DNA of 64,000 nt from Marinoscillum furvescens DSM 4134 (GTDB lineage Bacteria > Bacteroidota > Bacteroidia > Cytophagales > Cyclobacteriaceae), in contig NZ_QREG01000011.1 in NCBI RefSeq assembly GCF_003386095.1, positions 124,001-188,000 on the forward strand. Reading direction: 5' to 3'. Positions 1 through 8,997 of the stretch are shown here, one piece after another. The notes below the pieces were generated by a model. That model saw nothing but the letters and a program-made list of their open reading frames with translations, did no database searches and was not told the origin of the DNA. Numbering within the stretch: position 1 is the stretch's first letter; each line of letters starts with the position of its first letter. A program made the position numbers and the translations under genes.

Positions 1-74
1 GGATGCTGTAAATTTCCTGCGACATAGCGCTGATTTCCCTCTTTTAGCTGAGATAATGCTTCCTGTGACGTCAT
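1..74 (-). CDS. Beta-carbonic anhydrase, N-terminal fragment (cut by window edge)
   Basis: Only the first 24 codons lie in the window, reading leftwards from an ATG at 74. The peptide begins MTSQEALSQLKEGNQRYVAG and continues NLQH. The pattern L-x-x-GN-x-R(F/Y)V-x-G-x(3)-H is the usual N-terminus of bacterial beta-class carbonic anhydrases, which hydrate CO2 at a zinc site. The zinc-binding Cys/His residues would be beyond the window, so the call rests on this short motif. Other proteins could share it by chance, but the spacing fits well. Confidence 0.62.
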   Translation of the reverse strand, partial: MTSQEALSQLKEGNQRYVAGNLQH

Positions 75-164
75 TTTATTGTGTTTTTAGAATGCTTATT
101 CATTTTATATCGATTCCAAAAATAGCCAATAGAATGACAAATCAAACCCGTAATAATACGGACA

Positions 165-1079
165 TTACTCGTAGAAATACTGACTGCCACTAGTTGTGAC
201 TCCCAGAACGTCAAACTTCCCGCCTTCCAGGATGAGTCGCTTAGATTCTTTTACAGCTCCCGCTCGCAAACTCCCTGATGAAGTCTTTAGGTCAAAACTC
301 AAATCAGAAAAATCATTCAACAATTCAAACTCTACATCTCCAGAAGTAGCTTTGAAGCGGCTGTCTCCGGTGATTAAGACCTCTTCCCCGGATATATCTC
401 CAGAGGTAGTTTGAAGTACAATAGCACCTTCAGCATCTTCTATTTCTATATCACCACTGGTAGCCTGGCCGGTGATGTTGCCCACAACAGCTGCTAGTTC
501 CAAATCACCAGATGTGGCAACTACAGAAATATTTCCTTTGATTGATGTAAATTCCTGATCGCCTGATGTGGTCTTTGAAGTGACATCACCCGTGAGCCCT
601 TCTACACTCAAATCGCCAGAAGTCGCATTTAATGATAAGTTTGCATTTATAGTCTCCAGCGAAACATCACCACTGGTAACCTGCACATCCAGCGTATTGG
701 CTGTATAGCGCTCTACCTGTACATCACCTGAAGTGTTTTTGATTTGAAGGGTAACACCTTCTGGAAGTGTCACCGCAATTTTTGAATCCCTACTGCTCCC
801 CCAACTCCACTTGTTTTTGGTTCGTCTGGACTCAACTTTTATCAAAAGTTGCCCTCCATCCATCGATTTTACAAACTCGTAATCACCTGGAGAGCCATCT
901 CCAGCAATCAATCCATCGATTTTCGTAGTACGTCCCGGCTCCACGGTGACATCACAAAATACTCCCTGTACAATGACGCTTGAAATATTTTCTGACTCAA
1001 AATGAATTTCAGCAAGTGTTTGCTGAGCTGTAGCGCCCATCAGGCTGAGGGCAAAGAGTAAGGTTAAGGCAAGTCTCAT
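165..1079 (-). CDS. Secreted DUF4097-type beta-strand repeat protein with TSGD repeats
   Basis: A 304-residue exported protein; I place the start at 1079 (MRLALTLLFALSLMGATAQ), which gives a clean signal peptide, not at the upstream in-frame codon at 1112. From about residue 105 the protein repeats a (T/S)SGD tetrad roughly every 17-20 residues, about eight times, ending in two degenerate SGS copies. This is the signature of the DUF4097 / putative-adhesin right-handed beta-helix fold, where SGD sits at a turn. Function of the family is unknown; it is often seen with envelope-stress genes. It lies just downstream of, and in the same orientation as, the tail-specific protease gene, with a gap of about 45 bases, so co-transcription is likely. 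Confidence 0.8.
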   Translation of the reverse strand: MRLALTLLFALSLMGATAQQTLAEIHFESENISSVIVQGVFCDVTVEPGRTTKIDGLIAGDGSPGDYEFVKSMDGGQLLIKVESRRTKNKWSWGSSRDSKIAVTLPEGVTLQIKNTSGDVQVERYTANTLDVQVTSGDVSLETINANLSLNATSGDLSVEGLTGDVTSKTTSGDQEFTSIKGNISVVATSGDLELAAVVGNITGQATSGDIEIEDAEGAIVLQTTSGDISGEEVLITGDSRFKATSGDVEFELLNDFSDLSFDLKTSSGSLRAGAVKESKRLILEGGKFDVLGVTTSGSQYFYE

Positions 1080-1124
1080 ATCTTTTTCTTTTACAGATGC
1101 GAGACTTGCCAATAAGGTTGCATA

Positions 1125-3194
1125 TCAACCAATCTTATTTTTAGAAAGCTCAGCTAAAAGCCTCAGGGCCTCTTTTAGGTAAGGATCTTCTGATAGTTTT
1201 TCGCTGTTTACCTCGTCTGTAAACACTTCGCTTGGTTGAAGTGTAGTAGAGAGGTCCGCTTCTGTTTCGCTTTCTTGCTGCTCTTGTGCCTTACGCTCTT
1301 CCAGATTCAATGACACTTTTGTTTCTTCTCGAAGCTTACGCACACGTTCTACATCTTTCTGTAAGTCAGCCAGGTCCTCATCTGTTTGAAGGTGTTTGTT
1401 GTAAAGCTTTCTTAGATGTACAATCATTTGATCTGAAATCGTGTTGGTAGGATCGTATTTTGTGGTACGAATTTCGTCCCATGGCAACGCTGTAGGACGC
1501 CCACTTTCCCCAAAGTTTTCATCTTCGTATGGAGATGGAAATGCAATATCCGGAGAAACCCCCATGAGCTGAGTGCTACTGCCTGACACCCGATAAAACT
1601 TAGCCAGCGTCATTTTCAACTGTCCAAGGTCTACGTCTTTTTGCTGCATGTAGCGTCCTATATCGATCAGGTTTTGAACAGTACCTTTACCAAAAGTATT
1701 TTCCCCAAGAACCACTCCTCGTTTGTAATCCTGAATTGCTCCAGAAAATATCTCAGAGGCAGAAGCACTATAGCGATTAGTAAGTACGGCAAGGGGTCCA
1801 TCATAAAAGACCTTCCCTCCATCGGTGTCTTTCATCACTTCTACGCTATTGTCTGTATTTCTCACCTGTACTACTGGACCATCAGGAATAAAAAGACCGG
1901 TGAGCTCTATGGCCTCCTGAAGCGAGCCGCCACCATTGTACCTTAGATCTATTACTAATCCGTCCATTCCTTTCACATTCAAACTATCGATAAGCTTCCG
2001 CACGTCACGTGTAGTACTGCGATAGTCTTTTACACCTTTATTCATATCCTCAAAGTTGAGGTAGAAGCTGGGCACTGTGATCACTCCTAACTGGTATTGT
2101 TGATTACCTTCCGTGATGGGAATTATTTCCCCTTTTGCGGCAGATTTCTCCAGTTTTATCTTGTCACGTACCAATCGCAAGGTGTCAGGCAGTGAATTGA
2201 TGTCTTTATTATGCTTAATAATTTGCAGTCTTACAATGGAGCCTTTAGGTCCTCGGATTTTCTGAACCACTTCATCTAGACGCCACCCGATAACGTCTAC
2301 AAACTCTCCGTCATCGCCTTGCGCCACACCGATGATCTTGTCATCTTTTTGTAGTTGCTTACTCTTATAGGCCGGACCTCCTGGAATGATGTCTGCTACT
2401 TTGGTATAATCCAGCTGCTGTGTGAGCTGTGCTCCTATTCCTTCCAGAGACAAACTCATATCTATCTGAAAGTTCTCCTTCGCTATAGGCGAAAAATAGT
2501 TCGTATGCGGGTCGTAAGCACTGGTCAGGGCATTCATATATGCCTGGTACACATCTTCGCTGTTGTACTGATAAAGTGCTTTCTCTACACGCTGGTAGCG
2601 TTTTTTCAGTGCATCAGCTATATCAGGCCACTCCTTGCCTGCGAGTTTATAACTCATGGCCTGATTCTTAATGATTTTGACCCATATACTGTCTAGTTCA
2701 GCATGAGTTTCAGCCCAGGGCAGTTTGTCACGATCGGTCTCAAAGTATTGGTCTTGATTAAAATCAGGCTCTTTTTCCAGAAGGTTGTAGATGTTCTCAA
2801 TTCGCGCTAATGATCGCTCACGATAAACACTAAACAGCTGGTAGCCAAAATCCAGGTTTCCTTCAGGAAAATGCTCATCTAGCGTATACCTGTATTTTTC
2901 AAAGTACTCTCTATCAGATTTTAGAAAGTAGGATTTGTTAGGGTCTAAAGACTCAAAGTAGTTATCAAAAACCACCGAACTCAACGAATCATCCAGATCA
3001 ATTTTGCGGTAGTGATATCGGTTGAGCAAGTTTACGATCACGAAGGTTTCACTGGCATGTTCTGGCTTTGGTTCCAGATACACCAACGAGTCGGCTGTTG
3101 GGTTGGCTGATGATGCTACGGACTCCTCTGCGGTAAACTCACTAAACCCGTAGGTCATGAGCACCGACCCCAATATCAATACTAACTTATTCAT
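1125..3194 (-). CDS. prc: Carboxy-terminal (tail-specific) processing protease, S41 family
   Basis: A 689-residue periplasmic protease of the Tsp/Prc type. There is an N-terminal export segment, then the long helical N-domain typical of Prc, a PDZ domain (about residues 235-330, with GIGAQL), the S41 peptidase domain and a C-terminal DUF3340-like helical tail rich in Glu/Lys. The catalytic dyad is visible: Ser478 in SASASEIF and Lys503 in GKGTVQ, 25 residues apart as in E. coli Prc (Ser430/Lys455). Full-length for the family. It degrades or trims C-termini of envelope proteins. The DUF4097 gene follows in the same direction. Confidence 0.95.
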   Translation of the reverse strand: MNKLVLILGSVLMTYGFSEFTAEESVASSANPTADSLVYLEPKPEHASETFVIVNLLNRYHYRKIDLDDSLSSVVFDNYFESLDPNKSYFLKSDREYFEKYRYTLDEHFPEGNLDFGYQLFSVYRERSLARIENIYNLLEKEPDFNQDQYFETDRDKLPWAETHAELDSIWVKIIKNQAMSYKLAGKEWPDIADALKKRYQRVEKALYQYNSEDVYQAYMNALTSAYDPHTNYFSPIAKENFQIDMSLSLEGIGAQLTQQLDYTKVADIIPGGPAYKSKQLQKDDKIIGVAQGDDGEFVDVIGWRLDEVVQKIRGPKGSIVRLQIIKHNKDINSLPDTLRLVRDKIKLEKSAAKGEIIPITEGNQQYQLGVITVPSFYLNFEDMNKGVKDYRSTTRDVRKLIDSLNVKGMDGLVIDLRYNGGGSLQEAIELTGLFIPDGPVVQVRNTDNSVEVMKDTDGGKVFYDGPLAVLTNRYSASASEIFSGAIQDYKRGVVLGENTFGKGTVQNLIDIGRYMQQKDVDLGQLKMTLAKFYRVSGSSTQLMGVSPDIAFPSPYEDENFGESGRPTALPWDEIRTTKYDPTNTISDQMIVHLRKLYNKHLQTDEDLADLQKDVERVRKLREETKVSLNLEERKAQEQQESETEADLSTTLQPSEVFTDEVNSEKLSEDPYLKEALRLLAELSKNKIG

Positions 3195-3289
3195 CCAATA
3201 TTTACTTTTTCTTTACAACGAATGATTTGGTTTTAAGATTTCAAAAACCAGACCATATTATTTCCCCAAAGGTTAAATCAAGTTAACTT

Positions 3290-4252
3290 TCACCCTTCGT
3301 GCTGTTTCCAAACAAGTGCTGCAGCCCCTAAAACTGCTGCGTTCTTATCCAACATACCCGAAGGAAGTAATTTGACCTTTCCCTGATAAAAAGGCAACAA
3401 ATTTTTCTCCAGATGCGTCTGAGTGGGCTCAAAAATCCATTTTCCGGCTTTAGCCAATCCACCTAGGAGAAAATATGCTTCCGGATGAGAAAAGGTAGTA
3501 AAATTCGCTAATTGTTCTCCCAATATTCGACCAGTCATGTCAAATGCCGCCTGAGCGATGGGATCTCCCTTCTCAGCGGCATCCATAATCATCTCTCCAT
3601 GCAAGTCATTGTAAGCAACATCTCTCAAAATACTATCATCCATTCTGTCGGCTAACAGAAAATATACTGTTCGCTTCAGTCCAGTACTACTCACATAGGC
3701 CTCTAGCCCTCCACGTCTTCCTAATCCGGTGTATCTCCCATTGGGGTCTATTACCACATGACCCAACTCTCCTGCCTGAGAATCATGTCCATAAATCAAT
3801 TCGCCATTTGAGACAATACCACTCCCGAGACCAGTACCCAGAGTAATCACCATAAAATCTTTCATGTCGGCCGCCTTGCCATAGATCATCTCTCCAATCG
3901 CCGCAGCATTGGCATCATTGGTAATGTAGGTCGGTACATCGAAGCGAGCTTTCATTTCATTTACAAATGGAATGATACCCTTCCAAAGTAAATTGGCAGC
4001 ATGCTCTATGGTGCCCCTATAGTAATTGGCATTTGGTGCTCCTACTCCGGTACCCAATACTTCGTGCTCAAAATCTAGCTGCCCACGCAAGGTCTCTATT
4101 TGCTGTTTCAACTCATCCAAATAGTCTCCAAATTCTTGATGCATTGTAGTGGAAAAACTTGTATTGGCGTACAAGTTTCCCTCACGGTCTACAATTCCGA
4201 CTTTCGTAAGTGTACCTCCAATATCCACTCCAATGGCGACTTTCTTAGACAT
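3290..4252 (-). CDS. ROK-family sugar kinase (glucokinase-like) without the zinc cysteines
   Basis: A 320-residue ROK kinase. The ATP-binding DIGGT(L)TK motif is at residues 10-17, the catalytic Asp lies in ITNDANAAA (about residue 113), and the GHVV segment precedes the ROK signature region. The usual zinc motif CxCGxxGCxE is replaced by TGLGRRGGLE, and the whole protein contains no cysteine. ROK enzymes phosphorylate glucose, fructose, allose or amino sugars; the substrate cannot be told here. Nearby starch-degrading genes would make glucose a sensible substrate, but that is inference. It is monocistronic by appearance. Confidence 0.85.
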   Translation of the reverse strand: MSKKVAIGVDIGGTLTKVGIVDREGNLYANTSFSTTMHQEFGDYLDELKQQIETLRGQLDFEHEVLGTGVGAPNANYYRGTIEHAANLLWKGIIPFVNEMKARFDVPTYITNDANAAAIGEMIYGKAADMKDFMVITLGTGLGSGIVSNGELIYGHDSQAGELGHVVIDPNGRYTGLGRRGGLEAYVSSTGLKRTVYFLLADRMDDSILRDVAYNDLHGEMIMDAAEKGDPIAQAAFDMTGRILGEQLANFTTFSHPEAYFLLGGLAKAGKWIFEPTQTHLEKNLLPFYQGKVKLLPSGMLDKNAAVLGAAALVWKQHEG

Positions 4253-4293
4253 AGAAAATATGTTATATCAAGCGTTTAAAATCATTAAAAAAT

Positions 4294-4301
4294 CAAATAT
4301 A
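4294..4301 (-). promoter_or_regulatory. Probable -7 box for the ROK kinase gene
   Basis: TATATTTG on the minus strand matches the Bacteroidota -7 consensus TAnnTTTG and would start transcription about 35 bases before the ATG at 4252. No well-spaced -33 TTG was found, so this is a moderate call. Confidence 0.4.
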
Positions 4302-4483
4302 TGCAGAACCCCGAAACGGATGCCCACAATTTGGCATGAATACCAACAATTATTAGCAATTCTAAAAATGCAAACGTTTTACATTTCTGACCAGTAAAGA
4401 ATTGAAGGTAGCTCACATGAAAAACACAAGCAATTAGCAAAACCTGTCACTTCACCTTATATTTATTGATTAAAAGCACCGTC

Positions 4484-4732
4484 ATGAAAAACATACTCAA
4501 ACTAACCGTTCCAATTATAATTATCGCAGTTCTGGCCTATCTCTTGATTCAGGGTAAAAGCACCAACAGCGAACTAAAAAACCAGCTAAGTAAGGCTCAG
4601 CAAGAGGCCGAAGCGCAAGCACAGTCAGCGCTCCGCCAAACCCAATTAGCAGAAGAGGCCGCTGCCAGGGCCACTCTTGAAGCACACAAGGCTCGAGTAC
4701 TAGCGCAAAAACTTGCAGAATGTCACAACTGA
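4484..4732 (+). CDS. Small membrane-anchored coiled-coil protein
   Basis: An 82-residue protein, start taken at the ATG at 4484 (MKNILKLTVPIII) because the preceding in-frame codons add only polar residues before the hydrophobic segment. Residues 8-26 form one transmembrane or uncleaved signal segment; the rest is an Ala/Gln/Glu-rich heptad-like helix ending in a lone Cys. No family recognised. It precedes the gamma-glutamylcyclotransferase-like gene by seven bases, so the two are probably co-transcribed with the VOC gene. Confidence 0.6.
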   Translation: MKNILKLTVPIIIIAVLAYLLIQGKSTNSELKNQLSKAQQEAEAQAQSALRQTQLAEEAAARATLEAHKARVLAQKLAECHN

Positions 4733-4739
4733 CGACTAC

Positions 4740-5153
4740 ATGCCCGACCCTTACTTGTTCGCTTATGGATTTTTGATGTCCGTTTTCCATGGAAACGAAC
4801 AAACACAAACACCGCCATTAGACGCTCGTCTGTTAGGTTTGGGAACCTATGATGGATTGCTCTATCGGGTAGCCAGCTACCCCGGTGTCATTTACAGGCC
4901 TGAAGGCGACAAACAGGTCTACGGTGAGGTTTTCTGGTTAAATCACCCCAACCGGACTCTACCAATCCTGGATGAATACGAGCATGCCAGCCCATTGATC
5001 ACTAATGCACCAGAATATGCCCGCAGGCTTAGGCCCATAAGGCTCGAAGGTAAAACCATCCAATGCTGGGTATATGAATATCTGGGAACAGTGCAGCCCG
5101 ACAGTGAGATAAAATCCGGTAAATTTGACATTGAACAGACCAAACAATCATGA
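4740..5153 (+). CDS. Gamma-glutamylcyclotransferase (GGCT/AIG2-like) family protein
   Basis: A 137-residue protein with the GGCT/AIG2 start YLFAYGFLM, where YGxLM forms the substrate-binding loop, and the acidic ILDEYE motif whose Glu is the catalytic base in this fold. Family members cyclise gamma-glutamyl amines or amino acids to 5-oxoproline, or act on related amide bonds. The ATG at 4740 is preferred over 4713, since the latter would run through the end of the preceding gene. The stop overlaps the start of the VOC gene (ATGA), indicating translational coupling. Confidence 0.78.
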   Translation: MPDPYLFAYGFLMSVFHGNEQTQTPPLDARLLGLGTYDGLLYRVASYPGVIYRPEGDKQVYGEVFWLNHPNRTLPILDEYEHASPLITNAPEYARRLRPIRLEGKTIQCWVYEYLGTVQPDSEIKSGKFDIEQTKQS

Positions 5154-5578
5154 GCCAAAAAGAACCTAAAGTGACGGGGCTGGGAGGTATTTTTTTTAAA
5201 TGCAGTGACCCTGAAGCCACCAAAAACTGGTACCACGAACACCTCGGACTAGCTACAGATCAATACGGATCCACCTTTGAGTTTCGTAATACTCACCAAC
5301 CAGACCAAATCAACTACTTGCAGTGGAGCCCTTTCAACGCTGATACAGACTATTTTGAGCCATCTCAAAAGGAGTTTATGATCAACTACCGGGTTCAAAA
5401 CATCGAAGGACTCGTGGAAAAACTCAGAGCAGCAGGTGTGACCATCTGTGACGAAATAGAAGCATTCGATTACGGTAAATTTGTCCACATCCTAGATCCA
5501 AACGGTCAAAAAATAGAGCTTTGGGAACCAGTAGATGAGGTCTTTACCGACTGGCTCAAAGGAAATACAACGAAATAA
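5150..5578 (+). CDS. VOC-superfamily (glyoxalase/bleomycin-resistance-like) protein
   Basis: A 142-residue single-module VOC protein. It begins with GLGGIFFKCSDPEATKNWYH, a typical first beta-alpha unit with a possible metal ligand, and ends with the usual FxDPNGQKIELWEP strand carrying a Glu ligand. The VOC fold supports metal-dependent lyases, isomerases and dioxygenases; the substrate cannot be deduced. Coupled by a 4-base overlap to the preceding cyclotransferase-like gene. Confidence 0.85.
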   Translation: MSQKEPKVTGLGGIFFKCSDPEATKNWYHEHLGLATDQYGSTFEFRNTHQPDQINYLQWSPFNADTDYFEPSQKEFMINYRVQNIEGLVEKLRAAGVTICDEIEAFDYGKFVHILDPNGQKIELWEPVDEVFTDWLKGNTTK

Positions 5579-5618
5579 CCGAAACGAACCATTTTTATTA
5601 AAACGGAGTTTCCAAATC

Positions 5619-5915
5619 ATGGCAAATTTTCACGAACTGATAAATAGGAACACCCCGACACTTGTAGACTTTTATGCGGACTGGTGTGGTCCCTGCAAGA
5701 TGATGCCTCCCATACTTACACAAGTAAAAAACGAGCTCGGAAGTAACGTAAACATCCTTAAAGTAGATGTAGATAAAAACAATAAGGCGGCTAATAAATA
5801 CGGTATACGCAGCATACCGACACTCATCCTTTTTAAGAATGGTAAAATCATCTGGAGGAAGTCAGGAGTAGCACAGGCAAACGAAATTACCCGTGAAGTT
5901 CGAAAAATAGCCTAG
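5619..5915 (+). CDS. trxA: Thioredoxin
   Basis: A 98-residue thioredoxin with the redox motif WCGPC (Cys23 and Cys26) in FYADWCGPCKMM and the cis-proline segment IRSIPTL. The reading frame extends upstream to 5535, overlapping the VOC gene, but the ATG at 5619 gives a standard-length thioredoxin starting MANFHEL. It reduces protein disulphides in the cytoplasm; no signal peptide is seen. It may be co-transcribed with the VOC gene, since the gap is about 40 bases. Confidence 0.93.
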   Translation: MANFHELINRNTPTLVDFYADWCGPCKMMPPILTQVKNELGSNVNILKVDVDKNNKAANKYGIRSIPTLILFKNGKIIWRKSGVAQANEITREVRKIA

Positions 5916-6008
5916 TTGCCATATAGTCGGGCAGTCACTTACACTATGTAGTATTTTTTAGCAATGCTAGATTGTTTTAAGTTTAAACTTCAAACAGCTA
6001 GATACCTT

Positions 6009-6668
6009 ATGACTACCCGACGCTTTATTTTTTCAGCTTTACTGACCGCCTTTTATTTCCTTTCTTTTGCTCAGGATCCTTCCAGGTTTAAAGAGGAAGT
6101 CATTCGCCTGCAGGCAAAAAACAAGCAAGCGGCTATCAAAAAACCTGTCGTATTTGCAGGAAGCTCAAGCTTTAGAATGTGGAAAGATGTAGCTACTGAC
6201 CTTGAAAACGATAAAATCATTAACAATGGGTTTGGCGGATCACATTTTAGTGACCTTATTTTCTATTACAAAGAGTTAATAGCGGCTACAAATCCATCTG
6301 CCATTTTTCTCTATGAAGGTGACAATGACCTGGCGGCAGGCAAACCCATAGATCAGGTGATGGCTGATGCCAAGACGCTATTGTCCCTTATACGTAGGGA
6401 TTTTCCTGACGTTCCCGTTTACTATGTGTGTCCCAAACCAAGCATTGCTCGTTGGCACCTTGCAGAAACATACAAGGCATTCAATACTACACTTGAAGCC
6501 TGGACAGAAACGGAAGCAAACGTAGTATATGTAGACGTATGGACACCAATGATGAACAAACACGGTCTACTGGATGAATCACTTTTCATTGAAGATGATT
6601 TGCATATGAATGAACAGGGGTACGCCATCTGGACGAATGTTTTGACACCATATATAGAAGCTTTATAA
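6009..6668 (+). CDS. Secreted SGNH/GDSL-type hydrolase
   Basis: A 219-residue exported hydrolase; the start at 6009 (MTTRRFIFSALLTAFYF) gives a signal peptide ending at SFAQ. SGNH blocks are all visible: GSSSF (residues 51-55, catalytic Ser), NNGFGGSHFSD with the Gly of block II, YEGDND with the Asn of block III, and DDLHMNEQGY with the catalytic Asp/His of block V. This family removes acyl or acetyl groups from lipids or glycans in the periplasm. The specific substrate is not evident. Confidence 0.85.
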   Translation: MTTRRFIFSALLTAFYFLSFAQDPSRFKEEVIRLQAKNKQAAIKKPVVFAGSSSFRMWKDVATDLENDKIINNGFGGSHFSDLIFYYKELIAATNPSAIFLYEGDNDLAAGKPIDQVMADAKTLLSLIRRDFPDVPVYYVCPKPSIARWHLAETYKAFNTTLEAWTETEANVVYVDVWTPMMNKHGLLDESLFIEDDLHMNEQGYAIWTNVLTPYIEAL

Positions 6669-6702
6669 CTTTACAGATCACCCTAAAGACATAGTCACCG
6701 CC

Positions 6703-7593
6703 ATGATTCGTTACACAATGCTACTGCTTAGTAGCCTTCAGGTTGTTTGTTGCCTTGGTCAGAAAAGCCTTTATGAGTATTCGACAGCTCCAGACCGTGA
6801 GTTTTACAAGAATGTAGAGATACACTGCTCACTTTTAAGTGATTTTAAACGACCTGTAGCCAAAGGCCAACTCACCGCTGAGCAATTGCCACTATCAAAA
6901 ATCGGACTTCTCACTTTTGCACATGTAGAGACTGATTTTAACAGCAAAAAGGCTCTTTTCGCTTATACCCATGGGCCTGAGAGCTCTCTCAATCTCATTT
7001 CACACATTTACAATAGCTCCTATCACCACCTCGAAGACACATTGAAAGCAGCAAGTGTAGAGCTTTTATTGCCACAGGATTATTTACAAACAGCCAATGC
7101 TAAAGCATCCTTTCACAACACCCAAGCCCTCATCAATGACTTGGCCAGAAAAAGAGTGAAGTTGCTGGACGTTCTGGAATCAAACCGTCTTCATAACACG
7201 CCTGAAGGCATCGATTTTATAGCCAGCACACTGAGTGAAGGTGACCACCAAAAGATTGTGAATGAAATCGGTACTTTATGCAAAAAGCTGCAGCTGGATG
7301 CAATGCTCACCGTCCAGGTAACCACCGAACACTTCAATTATGCCCTGGCCCTCCAGTCCATTGTTTTCCATCTCGTGGTACCGCATCCATTGCCAGACGA
7401 TAAAGGCAAACAAGTAGGATATCGACTAGCTACGTACCATTATCTACACCCTGCTCCTATTGGTTTTATAGGTCTAAAGAAAGGAACTGAAGTGACAGGA
7501 GAAGATTACCGCGCCTTTCCTCACCTCATTTCACGTTCTGGATCCGATCTATTTCGCTTTCTACAAGAAGAATTAGCTATTCTTTTTGAATGA
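6703..7593 (+). CDS. Secreted protein of unknown function
   Basis: A 296-residue protein with a signal peptide (MIRYTMLLLSSLQVVCCLGQ). I do not recognise a domain. The mature part alternates predicted helices and strands and is rich in His; a block near residues 195-235 (QLDAMLTVQVTTEHFNYAL) looks like the core of an alpha/beta domain. The gap to the preceding SGNH hydrolase is 34 bases, so it may share its transcript, and the patatin gene follows closely. Confidence 0.7.
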   Translation: MIRYTMLLLSSLQVVCCLGQKSLYEYSTAPDREFYKNVEIHCSLLSDFKRPVAKGQLTAEQLPLSKIGLLTFAHVETDFNSKKALFAYTHGPESSLNLISHIYNSSYHHLEDTLKAASVELLLPQDYLQTANAKASFHNTQALINDLARKRVKLLDVLESNRLHNTPEGIDFIASTLSEGDHQKIVNEIGTLCKKLQLDAMLTVQVTTEHFNYALALQSIVFHLVVPHPLPDDKGKQVGYRLATYHYLHPAPIGFIGLKKGTEVTGEDYRAFPHLISRSGSDLFRFLQEELAILFE

Positions 7594-7630
7594 GTTTAAA
7601 TTCCTGCATTAACAACAAACACCCCATTAC

Positions 7631-8395
7631 GTGGCTAAGAAAAAATACAAGACAGGACTGGTACTCAGCGGCGGAGGAGCTAGAGGATTTGCTCACCTGG
7701 GCGCTATTCAGGCACTGCACGAAGCAGGTATTTACCCAGATGTAATCTCAGGAGTAAGTGCAGGAGCTATTGTTGGTGCCTTTTATGCCTACGGTATGTC
7801 GCCAGAGGACACCCTGGATTTATTGAAAGAAAAAGGACTATTTGATTATAGTAAATTCAACTTTCCGTTAAATGGCCTGCTCTCACTAAAAGGTCTCATC
7901 AAGGAAGTAAAAGATAACATTCCCTGCGAAGACATCAGTGAATTGTCCAAGCCGGCATTTTTTGCAGCCACCAATCTCAACAAAGGAACTATTGAATACC
8001 ACAACAAGGGAAACCTCTGCAATGTAGTCGCTGCTTCTGCATGCATTCCTATTTTATTTAGCCCCATAGAGGTGGATGGAGCATTGTACATAGATGGCGG
8101 CACATTTGACAACCTTCCGGTCACTCCCATCATGAACGACTGTGAGCAAATAATAGCGATCAATATCAGCCCCATACGTCCAGTAAAGGAGTTAAACTCT
8201 ATGCTTCAGATAGCCGCTCGCGTGTTTCAGCTGAGCGTAAATGCCACTGTGGTAAAAAGCCTGGATCACTGTGACCTGGTCATAGCACCTGACCAACTGG
8301 CAGACTACAGCATACTAGACAGTAGTGTGGCTGATGAGGTATATAAAATCGGTTACGAAGAAGCTAAAAAAGAATTGAGCAAACTATCTACATAG
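7631..8395 (+). CDS. Patatin-like phospholipase (RssA-like)
   Basis: A 254-residue cytoplasmic patatin starting at GTG 7631. The oxyanion loop GGGARG is at residues 14-19, the nucleophile Ser43 lies in GVSAG and the catalytic Asp155 in IDGG, the usual Ser-Asp dyad. Such enzymes hydrolyse acyl ester bonds in phospholipids or lysophospholipids. The length is short and single-domain, without a BamA-like barrel, so it resembles RssA/YchK and not PlpD. No signal peptide. Confidence 0.9.
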   Translation: MAKKKYKTGLVLSGGGARGFAHLGAIQALHEAGIYPDVISGVSAGAIVGAFYAYGMSPEDTLDLLKEKGLFDYSKFNFPLNGLLSLKGLIKEVKDNIPCEDISELSKPAFFAATNLNKGTIEYHNKGNLCNVVAASACIPILFSPIEVDGALYIDGGTFDNLPVTPIMNDCEQIIAINISPIRPVKELNSMLQIAARVFQLSVNATVVKSLDHCDLVIAPDQLADYSILDSSVADEVYKIGYEEAKKELSKLST

Positions 8396-8410
8396 CGCAA
8401 CTACCGCGTG

Positions 8411-8418
8411 TATCTTTG
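8411..8418 (+). promoter_or_regulatory. Probable -7 box for ppa
   Basis: TATCTTTG matches TAnnTTTG and lies 22 bases before the first ATG of the pyrophosphatase gene, predicting a short leader. No clear -33 TTG is seen at the usual distance. Confidence 0.5.
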
Positions 8419-8439
8419 CAAACAAAAAAATAAAGCCTT

Positions 8440-8970
8440 ATGATGAACCCCTGGCATGATGTAAGACTTGGTGAAGACGCCCCAGAAGTGGTCAATGGTA
8501 TCATTGAAATCCCCAAAAACTCACGAGCAAAATACGAACTGGATAAAGAGTCTGGGATGCTGATTTTGGATCGGGTGATCTATTCATCGATGTATTATCC
8601 AGCTAACTACGGTTTCATTCCTCAAACTTACTGTGACGATCAGGATCCCTTAGACATTCTTGTGCTGACACAAATCACTGTAGATCCATTGTGTATAGTG
8701 CCTGCCAAAGTAATTGGGGCTATGCAAATGCTGGACCAGGGCGAAAAAGATGATAAGATCATTGCTGTGGCTGCTGGGGATATGAGTGTCAACCACCTAA
8801 ATGACATCACAGACCTGGGACCTCACTTTGTAAAAGAGCTTCAAAACTTCTTTGAAGATTACAAGAAACTGGAAAACAAGACGGTAGTCATAGAGGACTT
8901 TCAGAATAGAAAAACAGCCCTGGACATAGTGTCTAAAGCCATTGAAGATTACGATAAAAAGTTTCGTTAA
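8440..8970 (+). CDS. ppa: Inorganic pyrophosphatase
   Basis: A 176-residue family I soluble pyrophosphatase, hydrolysing PPi to two phosphates. It shows the signature [12 protein letters not shown] (the D-x-DPxD metal-binding motif, about residues 66-72) plus [12 protein letters not shown] and the [19 protein letters not shown] stretch. Two adjacent ATG codons (8440 and 8443) could start it. Length is normal for the bacterial family. Confidence 0.96.
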   Translation: MMNPWHDVRLGEDAPEVVNGIIEIPKNSRAKYELDKESGMLILDRVIYSSMYYPANYGFIPQTYCDDQDPLDILVLTQITVDPLCIVPAKVIGAMQMLDQGEKDDKIIAVAAGDMSVNHLNDITDLGPHFVKELQNFFEDYKKLENKTVVIEDFQNRKTALDIVSKAIEDYDKKFR

Positions 8971-8997
8971 CTACGACTTAATCCGGAGGAATTTTTT

